Shown here one piece after another: positions 8,270-16,140 of a stretch of 64,000 bases of DNA. The DNA comes from Ichthyenterobacterium magnum. GTDB lineage: Bacteria > Bacteroidota > Bacteroidia > Flavobacteriales > Flavobacteriaceae. The notes beneath the pieces are model-generated. The model was given only the letters and a program-made list of their open reading frames with translations. It had not been told where the DNA came from and ran no database searches. Each line of letters starts with the position of its first letter. Position 1 is the first letter of the stretch. Both the position numbers and the translations under genes were made by a program. The stretch covers positions 558,474 through 622,473 of the forward strand of contig NZ_RAQJ01000001.1 in assembly GCF_003610635.1 (NCBI RefSeq), in the 5' to 3' direction.

Positions 8270-9390
8270 TAACAACCTTAATTATTATCATATCTATTTT
8301 ATACTTGATTTTAATAGGACGTTTTATTATAGGATTTGATAAAGTTTCTCATTTTATTATTGAAGATATTGAGTCAAAAACAAGGTTTTCTATTATTATT
8401 CCGTTTAGAAATGAAGCTGAAAATTTACCTAATCTTTTAAAATCTATTTCTGAACTTAATTACCCTAAACACTTGTACGAAGTTCTTTTTATTAATGATA
8501 AATCTGATGATAAATCACACAAACTAGTAACAAGATTTAGAGATTCGCATCATAACATCAAACTCTTTAATAATATTAGACTTACTAATTCACCAAAAAA
8601 GGATGCCATTACATTAGCCATCAATCAATCGCAATTTAACTGGATTGTTACTACAGATGCTGATTGCATTTTGCCTAAATACTGGTTAGATAGTTTTGAT
8701 TATTTTATTCAAAAAAACGATAGTGCTTTTATTGTCGCTCCAGTTACTTACACAGGTTTAGATTCATTTATAAACCGTTTTCAATTACTTGATTTTTTAA
8801 GCCTGCAAGGTGCTACCATTGGTGGTTTTGGCATAAAAAAACCTTTTTTATGCAATGGTGCCAACCTAGCGTATACAAAGCAATTATTTGAAACCATTAA
8901 TGGCTTTGAAGGAAACACAAAAATTGCAAGTGGTGATGATATATTCATGCTAGAAAAGGCACTTAAACAAATGCCTAAAAAAGTTCACTATTTAAAAAAC
9001 AAACATTCGGTTGTTTTAACTAAACCACAAAAAAACTTAAAAGGTTTAATTGCTCAACGCATACGTTGGGCTGCAAAAACATCAAATTATAACAACTTAT
9101 TTGCTAAAGCTGTTGGGCTTCTTGTTTTGTTTTTAAACGCGACACTAATTTGCACTTTAATACTATCTATAGTAGATATTGTATCACTTAAATTTTTAAT
9201 GTACATATGGGTAATTAAATTTAGTGTCGACTTTCTACTTTTATTTAAAACAGCTCGTTTTTTTAATCAAGAACATGTTTTAGCCTCTTATTTTTTTGCA
9301 AGTATATTGTATCCCTTTTTTAGTATATATATTGCTTTTGTTTCTGTATTTAAAGGCTATAAATGGAAAGGAAGAGCTTACAACAAATAA
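8266..9390 (+). CDS. Membrane glycosyltransferase, family 2
   Basis: A 374-residue GT-A enzyme. An N-terminal membrane segment (residues 1-22) is followed by SIIIPFRNEAENLPNLLKSI, the donor motif FINDKSDD, the metal-binding TTDADCILP, a GDDIFMLEKAL acceptor region, and the QRIRWAAKTSNY motif seen in processive or ceramide-type GT2 enzymes. Two to three membrane helices close the protein. It probably transfers a sugar to a lipid at the cytoplasmic face. Translational coupling to the flippase-like gene supports a shared glycolipid pathway. The substrate is unknown. Confidence 0.88.
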   Translation: MITTLIIIISILYLILIGRFIIGFDKVSHFIIEDIESKTRFSIIIPFRNEAENLPNLLKSISELNYPKHLYEVLFINDKSDDKSHKLVTRFRDSHHNIKLFNNIRLTNSPKKDAITLAINQSQFNWIVTTDADCILPKYWLDSFDYFIQKNDSAFIVAPVTYTGLDSFINRFQLLDFLSLQGATIGGFGIKKPFLCNGANLAYTKQLFETINGFEGNTKIASGDDIFMLEKALKQMPKKVHYLKNKHSVVLTKPQKNLKGLIAQRIRWAAKTSNYNNLFAKAVGLLVLFLNATLICTLILSIVDIVSLKFLMYIWVIKFSVDFLLLFKTARFFNQEHVLASYFFASILYPFFSIYIAFVSVFKGYKWKGRAYNK

Positions 9391-9403
9391 TGCTACTATC
9401 ATT

Positions 9404-9411
9404 TATTTTTG
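9404..9411 (+). promoter_or_regulatory. Promoter -7 box TATTTTTG
   Basis: TATTTTTG fits TAnnTTTG and is 34 bases before the ATG at 9445. It suggests the barrel/Bax-inhibitor pair has its own promoter. Confidence 0.4.
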
Positions 9412-9444
9412 TTAGATTTACAAGAATTGTAATCTCAATTTCTG

Positions 9445-10317
9445 ATGAAAAAAATTGTCTTCTTTTTATGTTTTTTGTTTAGCCTTACATCTATAAACGC
9501 TCAAGATGTCTATATAGTCAATGAAAAAAAAATTCAGCTAAAAACAGCTGTTAATGGCAATCTTGACCTTCTTTGGAATATTATTGATAATGAATATCGC
9601 TATTTTGTAAAAAACGAAAGTAATACTATTATAGAGCTTAAAAACACAAAAAAAGACAAAAAATATCAAGAAGAATATAAAGACTTATTAGGCGAACTCA
9701 CTAATGGCTCGATGCCTACAAACAAATTACGATTTACACTATATGACTTAACAAATTTTGTTGATGATTACAACTCAAAGGTTAATCCAGACTATCAATC
9801 ATTAATAAGTAGAAGTAAAATTCTATTGAGATTAAGTGTTTTTGGAGGCATTACAAATAGTCCTTTTATTACCAATATAGATAATGTAAAAACACCTTTG
9901 TTTGGTACCGAACTAGAAGTTGTAGAAGGTAATAGAATTTCTAGACATGCAGTTTTTATGCAATTAAAACATGTTCTAGAGCATGATGACCTTAATTATT
10001 CTACAACAGAATTAGCTCTAGGTTATAGATTTAGATTTGTTAATGCTGAAACGTTTAGTTTATATGGAAACGTAAAATTTGCAACCTTAAATTTCTCTAA
10101 AGCAACTATTATTGTCAATAATAATGGAACTTTAAATTCTCAAGACATTAGTGAAACAGCATTTGATGTGCCTTTTATTTTTGGTATTGGAGCAGATATA
10201 CGGGTTTCTGAAAACAGTTTTATAACACTTGCTTACAATGAACTTTTTGCATTATTACTAGATAATCAAGGTAATTTTTCTACCGATTTCTCGGTTGGTT
10301 ATAAGTTTAATTTATAA
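9445..10317 (+). CDS. Secreted protein with probable outer-membrane barrel domain
   Basis: A 290-residue protein with a signal peptide (MKKIVFFLCFLFSLTSINA, cleavage before Q). A polar N-terminal part (about 20-125) is followed by strands such as ALGYRFRFVNAETFSLYGNVKFATLNF, and it ends with FSVGYKFNL, whose aromatic/Leu finish is typical of an outer-membrane barrel. I do not recognise a named family. Its stop overlaps the next start as TAATG, so it is coupled to the Bax inhibitor-1 gene. Confidence 0.6.
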   Translation: MKKIVFFLCFLFSLTSINAQDVYIVNEKKIQLKTAVNGNLDLLWNIIDNEYRYFVKNESNTIIELKNTKKDKKYQEEYKDLLGELTNGSMPTNKLRFTLYDLTNFVDDYNSKVNPDYQSLISRSKILLRLSVFGGITNSPFITNIDNVKTPLFGTELEVVEGNRISRHAVFMQLKHVLEHDDLNYSTTELALGYRFRFVNAETFSLYGNVKFATLNFSKATIIVNNNGTLNSQDISETAFDVPFIFGIGADIRVSENSFITLAYNELFALLLDNQGNFSTDFSVGYKFNL

Positions 10318-11054
10318 TGAGTTTATTAAATTTTAAATCATCTAATCCTGTATTTACAGGCTATTTTTGGGATAACCCTAAAAGTGTTTCAAAAAAAATG
10401 ACAGTTACTGGCATTTTTATAAAATCGCTAATTTCTATTCTTGTAATAGCAGCAATAACTGGCTACATCTGGAAAATAAATGAAGGCGGAATGCCTGTTA
10501 GGTGGTTTACTCTTGGTGGAATGTTAGGCGCTATTATTATTAGTGTTGTAATTTCTGTACGCAAAAATTGGGCGCATATTTTGGTACCTCTTTATGTAAT
10601 TGCAAAAGGTTGTTTTTTAGGAGGTTTTTCGTCTTATGCTCATGCCAAATTTCCTGAGATGCCATATCAAGCTATTGGTGTTACTATTGTAACATTTTTT
10701 ATAATGCTTGTTTTTTATCAAACACGAATTATTGTTGTAACAAAAAAATTGAGAAGTGTAATTATTACTGCAACAGTAAGTATCATGGTCGTTTACATTA
10801 TTTCATTTATACTAAGCATTTTTGGCATTAAATCTTACCTTTGGGGAACGTCTTGGTTTGCTATTGTATTTAACTGTATAGCCGCAATTGTAGCTTCTTT
10901 TGCACTGCTTCTAGATTTTGAATATATAGAACGTTATAAAAACCGAGCTCCTAAACATAATGAATGGCTGGCAACTTGGGGTCTTTTAGCAACTCTTATC
11001 TGGCTATATGTAGAAATACTTAGATTGATGCAGAAATTAGCAATTAGGTTTTAA
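10317..11054 (+). CDS. Bax inhibitor-1/YccA-family membrane protein
   Basis: A 245-residue protein with seven hydrophobic segments. The N-terminus SSNPVFTGYFW and the first helix region MTVTGIFIKSLISILVIAAITGYIW are characteristic of this branch of the BI-1/YccA (TMBIM) family, as is the C-terminal DFEYIER...WLATWGLLATLIWLYVEILRL. Better-studied members are pH-sensitive calcium-leak channels or interact with membrane proteases; the physiological role here is unknown. It overlaps the convergent lipoprotein gene by four bases. Confidence 0.87.
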   Translation: MSLLNFKSSNPVFTGYFWDNPKSVSKKMTVTGIFIKSLISILVIAAITGYIWKINEGGMPVRWFTLGGMLGAIIISVVISVRKNWAHILVPLYVIAKGCFLGGFSSYAHAKFPEMPYQAIGVTIVTFFIMLVFYQTRIIVVTKKLRSVIITATVSIMVVYIISFILSIFGIKSYLWGTSWFAIVFNCIAAIVASFALLLDFEYIERYKNRAPKHNEWLATWGLLATLIWLYVEILRLMQKLAIRF

Positions 11055-11527
11055 TCAATTTTTACAACTATTGGTAGGCTAAACTGAGTTGCAACTTGTT
11101 GGCTTCTTTTAATAGCAGGATAAATTTTTGGAAGTGTATCTAAACAGCTAATTACCAAACTATCTAACTGTGGAATTTGTGCTTTTGTAACTGCTTTACT
11201 AATAATATTATCAATTGAAAACTTACCTGTGTTGCTAATCGTAATTTTTAATTGAATGGTGTCGTCAACATTGTCATTAACAATAATTTTATACTTAGAT
11301 AAATTAGTATTTAAAATGTTTCTTAATGTATTTTCAAAACACACTTTTTTATTAGATTTCCCTAAAGTAGAATCACATATTGCAAAAGTGGGATATTCAT
11401 CAACATCATTCCAATTAAACGTTTGTAATTCTTCTTCTAAAAGGTCTTCTGTATATACTTTTTTTGTATTAAAATAGTTGCATGAACTTAACAACACCAA
11501 ACAAAAAATAAGAAGTAATTGCTTCAT
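11051..11527 (-). CDS. Lipoprotein with TonB-C-terminal-like domain
   Basis: A 158-residue protein with a lipoprotein signal (LLLIFCLVLLSSC, lipid cysteine C16). The rest resembles the tail of the nearby M56 gene: an EYPTFAICDS segment with a Pro-Thr-Phe and cysteine, a KVCFENTLRNIL helix, a stretch of strands and a terminal QFSLPIVVKID that parallels YSLPILFQVH. This is the pattern of the TonB_C-type energy-transducer fold without a TonB membrane anchor. It may have arisen by duplication from the M56/TonB protein. No partner receptor is visible. Confidence 0.6.
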   Translation of the reverse strand: MKQLLLIFCLVLLSSCNYFNTKKVYTEDLLEEELQTFNWNDVDEYPTFAICDSTLGKSNKKVCFENTLRNILNTNLSKYKIIVNDNVDDTIQLKITISNTGKFSIDNIISKAVTKAQIPQLDSLVISCLDTLPKIYPAIKRSQQVATQFSLPIVVKID

Positions 11528-11573
11528 TTATATTAATCTGAAGCTGAAAAGTACAATTTTTTTAGGTTCAGAC

Positions 11574-12707
11574 TTAGTCTTGATCTAAAAATTGTTGTTG
11601 TTTTAGTTCTGAGATTCTATGTTCGGCATATTTTATAAACAAGTTATTAGGGTATTTCTTTTTAAAATCTTCATAAACCTTAATTTTTGCATCGTAATCT
11701 TTATAATATTCCTCTTTGGTTCTTGCTAAAAAAAATGGCGTGCTTATATTATTTGGGTTTTCTTTTAACGCAATATTAAACGCTTCAATAGCATCTTTAT
11801 GCCTTTTTTGATGATTGTATACAACCCCTAACCGTTGATACTCGTGATCCAATGGCGTATTTAAAAGTTTTAATGCTTTCTCCATAAATTTTTCAGCATT
11901 AATAAAGTCTTCAATTTTTTGATAATATGTGCCTATTACAAACATTGCCGAAGCATCATACGGATTAAATTTTAAAGCTATTTTTCTATGTTTAATTGCT
12001 TTTTTAAATTCATACTCTTGAGCATAACATAGGCTAAGTTTTTCGTGAATAAACTCTGTTGACTGACCTAGTTCTAACAACTTTTCAAACCACTTAGATG
12101 CTATCAAGTATTTTTCTTGCCAATAATAGTTTAAAGCCTTAAGATTAATTAACTCTGCATTGTTTTCGTAGCTTTCTAAACCTTTGTTAATATAATTTTC
12201 AGCTATTTCATGATGTCGCTTTTTTACATGATGTTTAGCTACTTTATAAATTGCTTTTTGATGCTCTTGGTCTAAATTAAATGCTGTTTTATAATAGCTT
12301 AAAGCTGTAGAATCTTTTTGTTTCTCTAATACTAAACCTAACTCATAATGATAGTTTGGATTAAGGCTATCTGTTTTTATTAAGGTTTTAAATGTTTTTG
12401 AAGCAGCTTTAAATTTTTTAGTTTTAGACAATAATTTAGCATATTCATACTTTACAAGCATATCATCTGCATTTGCATTTATAGCAGCTTCGTAATTTTG
12501 TAATGCTAAATCGTAGTTACCAATAGCTACATAAGCTTTGGCAATTTTATCATAAACTTCTGACTGATTATCATACGTTTTATAATGCTCAATGGCTTTA
12601 CTAAAATTTCCGTTTACATATAAAGAATCTGCAAAATTTAAAACTGAAGTTTGAGCTTCAGTTTTAAATATGACTAATAATATAACTACAAATAAAAATT
12701 TACGCAT
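11574..12707 (-). CDS. Tetratricopeptide-repeat protein, secreted
   Basis: A 377-residue protein with a signal peptide (MRKFLFVVILLVIFKTEA, then Q) and about nine TPR units, for example NFSKAIEHYKTY, NYDLALQNYEAAINA, EFKKAIKHRKIALKFNPYDASAMF and RHKDAIEAFNIALKENPNNIS. It is predicted to be a periplasmic scaffold for protein contacts. It sits 17 bases downstream of the broken M56/TonB gene on the same strand, so it was probably part of the BlaI-controlled operon. Confidence 0.8.
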   Translation of the reverse strand: MRKFLFVVILLVIFKTEAQTSVLNFADSLYVNGNFSKAIEHYKTYDNQSEVYDKIAKAYVAIGNYDLALQNYEAAINANADDMLVKYEYAKLLSKTKKFKAASKTFKTLIKTDSLNPNYHYELGLVLEKQKDSTALSYYKTAFNLDQEHQKAIYKVAKHHVKKRHHEIAENYINKGLESYENNAELINLKALNYYWQEKYLIASKWFEKLLELGQSTEFIHEKLSLCYAQEYEFKKAIKHRKIALKFNPYDASAMFVIGTYYQKIEDFINAEKFMEKALKLLNTPLDHEYQRLGVVYNHQKRHKDAIEAFNIALKENPNNISTPFFLARTKEEYYKDYDAKIKVYEDFKKKYPNNLFIKYAEHRISELKQQQFLDQD

Positions 12708-12723
12708 TTAAATAATTTACATT

Positions 12724-14242
12724 TTAATGAACTTGAAATAGAATTGGTAAACTATAAGGCACAACTACAGCTTTACCTTTATGTTTTCCTGAGATAAATG
12801 TTGGCAACGTTTGTATAACACGTATTGCTTCTTTTTCTAACTCTGGATGCGGTGCTCTTGCTCTTATACCAAATACTTTTCCGTTAGTATCAATTTTAAA
12901 AATAACGCTGATACGTTGTCTTCCTTCTAATCCAAGTGTTTTAGCTAAGTCTAGATTAAAATTCTTGTTAACGTGTTTAGCGATATTCTCAGTTAAACAC
13001 ACTTTTTTTCTTTCATTTGTTTCGTTTTTACAAAATGAAAATGTTGGCGACTCGTCAACAACTGCTATTGGAACTTCTACATTATCGAAACTAACTCCTG
13101 CATCTTCAACAACTTCTATTAACTCATTTAATGTCTCTTTAGAATTAACTTTTTTATCTTGCTCCCTTACTTCTTCTAAATTCATATAGAGTGTATAACT
13201 TAATCCATTGTTAGTGTTAATCTCAATTTCATTATATCCATTTGGAACTTTCTCATCGATTGAGTGCACCGAGTAAGTCATTTCATCTGTTATACGATTA
13301 AGTTCTGCCCAACCTACATACTTTGGGTTGTTGTTTAAAAATGCTTCGAAACGGTTACAAACTTCTTTTGTAGCTGCATCTATCATATTACCTGCTTTTA
13401 AGGTATAAGTGTATTGACTCTGATTGTTTATGCTTTCTGCATATGCTTCTTTTTCACAAGAAGTATAGATTAACATCCCAAAAACTAACGGAAGTAATAG
13501 TGTATACTTAATTAAATGAGTTTGTTTAGATTCTGACCTATTTAACATGAGTATTCGTTTTTTAATTAATGATTGTTTGAAAAATGGATTCACAAATGAA
13601 AACTGTTTTGTTTCGAAAATTTGAGTTAATAGGCTTTCATAATATTCTGTCTTGCTCTCATGTTTTACTGCTTTTTCATCTACAATAAATTCGTGCAATT
13701 CTGTTATTCGTTTTTGGTACATGTATCGATTCATGCTTTAAAATAGATGCTTGTTCTTCACTTTTAATCTGATCACCCAAGAACACATAGTGAAAAAACG
13801 AAAATGCAGCATTACTTTTAAGTAGCTTAACAATAAGAAGGTTGCCTTCCCAGCGTTTGGGGTTTTTAACCAATAACGTAAAAAGCTTTATCATTTTAAT
13901 TGCTAAAATGAGTGCAGCTACACATGCACCTATAATTAAAAACAACTCCCAAGTCCATACATTTGATGACTCAGAAACTATTCCTGCTTGTATGGCTATT
14001 GGATCAGTAACTTGAGGCACTGCATTACCAATAATAACTTCTGGTAATCGAATAACTAGTTGGTCTGAAACAATAGACTTAAAACTGCTTATTTTTATAA
14101 AAGGAAGAATAATAGAACTTATTGCAGCAATTAATAAGTAAGCTCTATTATAGTTAAAAAAGGTCTCTTTTTTTAAAACAACATCGTATATAATCAAAAA
14201 GACTAATTGAAATGCTATAGTTTGTAAAATATAATGCAACAT
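12724..14242 (-). pseudogene. M56-family (BlaR1-type) metallopeptidase with TonB C-terminal domain, broken by deletion/frameshift
   Basis: The first frame (14242 to 13676) encodes the BlaR1-like membrane part MLHYILQTIAFQL...NPKRWEGNLLIVKLLKSNAAFSFFHYVFLG and reaches the zinc motif HESIH, then drifts into PKTNNRIARIYCR and stops. A second frame (from about 13734 to 12724) resumes the family sequence at MYQKRITELHEFIVDEKAV and runs through NPFFKQSLIKKRI, a membrane helix with a cysteine, and a TonB_C domain ending SLPILFQVH. Intact relatives have roughly 25-28 residues between HExxH and the YQ(K/N)RI segment, including a WFNP motif. These are missing, so about 80 bases are lost with a frame change. 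The gene follows blaI by one base. A functional split protein is possible but unlikely. Confidence 0.78.
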
Positions 14243-14243
14243 A

Positions 14244-14606
14244 CTACTTTTCTTTTTTATTAATTTCTTTTAAAACAGATTCTAGGTCTTTCATACTAAT
14301 ATCATTTTTCTTCACAAAAAATGATACCATACTTTTAAAAGACCCTTGAAAATAACCATCTACTAACTTGTTTATAGATTGATTGCTGTATTCTTGTTTT
14401 GTAACAACAGGAAAATACACATGACCTTTACCAAGTTTTTCGTAATCTACAAAGCCTTTATTTTCTAATATTCTAACAATTGTAGAGACCGTATTATAAG
14501 CCGGTTTTGGGTTTGGCAATACATCAATAATACTTTTTACATTAGCTTTATTAAGTTGCCATAAGACTTGCATAATTTCTTCTTCGGCTTTGGTCAATTG
14601 CTTCAT
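14244..14606 (-). CDS. BlaI/MecI/CopY-family transcriptional repressor
   Basis: A 120-residue winged-helix repressor: LTKAEEEIMQVLWQLNKANVKSIIDVL, then PAYNTVSTIVRILENKGFVDYEKLGKGHVYFPVV, the DNA-reading helix and wing, and a C-terminal dimerisation helix. BlaI-type repressors are relieved when a partner M56 membrane protease senses a signal. Here that partner, one base downstream, is broken, so repression may be locked on or relieved some other way. Two AACTAA/TTAGTT palindromes lie 39 bases upstream and are the likely operators. Confidence 0.9.
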   Translation of the reverse strand: MKQLTKAEEEIMQVLWQLNKANVKSIIDVLPNPKPAYNTVSTIVRILENKGFVDYEKLGKGHVYFPVVTKQEYSNQSINKLVDGYFQGSFKSMVSFFVKKNDISMKDLESVLKEINKKEK

Positions 14607-14644
14607 AATACTGTTTATTAATTAATTCCTCGAATTAAATATAT

Positions 14645-14677
14645 AACTAAATATTTAGTTGAACTAATTTTTTAGTT
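14645..14677. promoter_or_regulatory. Twin palindromic operators of the BlaI-type repressor
   Basis: AACTAAATATTTAGTT (14645-14660) is a perfect 16-base palindrome. AACTAATTTTTTAGTT (14662-14677) has matching outer arms. The centres are 17 bases apart and both lie just upstream of the repressor start. Autoregulation is inferred from position and symmetry. Confidence 0.6.
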
Positions 14678-14735
14678 TAAAATGTAACAAAAGCCGCTCT
14701 ATAACGTCTAATTTTATGAATACTATATACATTAA

Positions 14736-15212
14736 ATGGATATTTTTTTAATTATTGTTGCAGCTCTATTTATAATTTTAGGAATTATAGGCAGCTTTTT
14801 ACCCATCTTACCTGGACCTTTAACAAGCTGGGTTGGATTACTGATTATTCATTTCACAGATATTGTCCCAATGAATTGGACATTTTTAACCATAACATTA
14901 ATTATAGCTTTAGCAATATGGATATTAGATTATATAATTCCAGCAATGGGAACCAAACGTTTTGGTGGAAGTAAATACGGAATGATTGGTACTTCTATAG
15001 GCTTAATTGTTGGTTTGCTAGCGCCAATTCCTGGAGGAATTATTATTGGCCCTTTTTTTGGAGCTCTAATAGGTGAACTATTAAATAAGAGTGAATTTGA
15101 CAAAGCTATAAAAGCGGCATTTGGTTCATTTTTAGGATTCATTGCCTCAACTTTTGTAAAATTTATGGTAGCTATGATTTTTTTGGTTCTCTTTATAGAA
15201 AAAATTATTTAA
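14736..15212 (+). CDS. DUF456 membrane protein
   Basis: A 158-residue protein of repeated glycine-rich hydrophobic segments: IILGIIGSFLPILPGPLTSWVGLLIIHF, WILDYIIPAMGTKRFGGSKYGMIGTSIGLIVG and PGGIIIGPFFGALIGEL. The PxLPGPxxxWxG and GxKxxGGSKxGxxG patterns identify DUF456. The function is unknown. It is divergent from blaI and followed by a clear terminator, so it is probably monocistronic. Confidence 0.88.
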   Translation: MDIFLIIVAALFIILGIIGSFLPILPGPLTSWVGLLIIHFTDIVPMNWTFLTITLIIALAIWILDYIIPAMGTKRFGGSKYGMIGTSIGLIVGLLAPIPGGIIIGPFFGALIGELLNKSEFDKAIKAAFGSFLGFIASTFVKFMVAMIFLVLFIEKII

Positions 15213-15240
15213 GACTCGACTTTACTTATATAAAAAGAGA

Positions 15241-15274
15241 AAACCTAACAATTATAAACTGTTAGGTTTTTTTC
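15241..15274 (+). terminator. Intrinsic terminator after DUF456 gene
   Basis: The arms AAACCTAACA and TGTTAGGTTT are ten perfect pairs around a nine-base loop, followed by a T run. It lies 28 bases after the DUF456 stop. Confidence 0.85.
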
Positions 15275-15360
15275 TTTGCTATTAATTCAACAAATTTACT
15301 TAGAGGGATTAATTAATTCTGTTGACTATCCAAATATATGTTTTAGCAATAACTTTTTGT

Positions 15361-15397
15361 TACGGAAAAACCGTAAACTTGATGCGGAAAAACCGTA
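15361..15397. promoter_or_regulatory. Twin palindromes TACGGAAAAACCGTA / TGCGGAAAAACCGTA
   Basis: Two 15-base near-identical sites (15361-15375 and 15383-15397) with inverted arms around AAAAA are spaced 22 bases centre to centre, about two helical turns. This looks like a tandem binding site for a dimeric regulator. It lies between the convergent DUF456 and response-regulator genes, where no known promoter is expected. Confidence 0.55.
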
Positions 15398-15439
15398 GTT
15401 TTCAGTAATAACAATAGATACAAGGCATTTAAAAATGGT

Positions 15440-15467
15440 AAAAAAGTGAAATTTTAACACTTTTTTT
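15440..15467 (-). terminator. Probable terminator of the response-regulator gene
   Basis: AAAAAAGTG and CACTTTTTT pair around a nine-base A/T loop. The hairpin starts at the response-regulator stop codon, and the minus strand reads into a T run. Confidence 0.55.
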
Positions 15468-16134
15468 ATAGAAATCCTTTTTTTTTGGCTTCATTAATTA
15501 GTGTTTCGTCCTTTCCATCTTCAATAGAAAACAAAAGTTTAAGTTGCTTTTTTCGTTTTTCAATAGCACTCATAGATAAATCTATGTACTCTATTAAGCT
15601 TCTTGTTTTTATGCCTTGAGATAATAAGTGAAGTATTTTACGGTTAACCTCATCGACATAAATTTCGTTAACGACTGCTTTATTTAAAAAGTTGCTTACT
15701 GTACTACTATAATATGGTGGGTCTACTAAAATATGGTGAAATGCTTCAGCCAATTCCATAGAGGTTAAATCACTTTTAATTAAAAAGCCATCTGGATTAA
15801 TTTCTTTAACAATACTATGTATACGGTAAGATTCGTTAAACATAGTTAAGATAATAACTTTAGAGTTTGGCAATATTTTACGTGCTATTTTTGCTAAATC
15901 TTCACCAGAAGTAATCTTTCCATCAGCAGAAGCTGGAAGGCTAATATCAAAAAAACACACATCGTACGGCTCACCATTTGCGGCTTTCTGCATCAATAAA
16001 TTAGCCGCATCACAATTGTTTGCTGTATCGATGTTTAATGTTTGATTTTCTTTTTTTGTAGCCATCAATGTATTTTGATAACCTTCAATTATGATAGGGT
16101 GATCGTCAACCATTAAAATATTGATGTGCTGCAT
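15466..16134 (-). CDS. LuxR/NarL-type response regulator
   Basis: A 222-residue regulator with a receiver domain at residues 5-135 (acidic pair in MVDDHP, phospho-acceptor D63 in VCFFDISLP, threonine in VIILTMFNES, lysine in FLIKSD). The C-terminal HTH (about 160-220: NRKILHLLSQGIKTRSLIEYIDLSMSAIEKRKKQL) is divergent from the standard LuxR signature. The gene follows the histidine kinase by six bases and certainly forms a two-component pair with it. Twin palindromes about 70-105 bases downstream are candidate targets. Confidence 0.9.
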   Translation of the reverse strand: MQHINILMVDDHPIIIEGYQNTLMATKKENQTLNIDTANNCDAANLLMQKAANGEPYDVCFFDISLPASADGKITSGEDLAKIARKILPNSKVIILTMFNESYRIHSIVKEINPDGFLIKSDLTSMELAEAFHHILVDPPYYSSTVSNFLNKAVVNEIYVDEVNRKILHLLSQGIKTRSLIEYIDLSMSAIEKRKKQLKLLFSIEDGKDETLINEAKKKGFL

Positions 16135-16140
16135 GATTAT

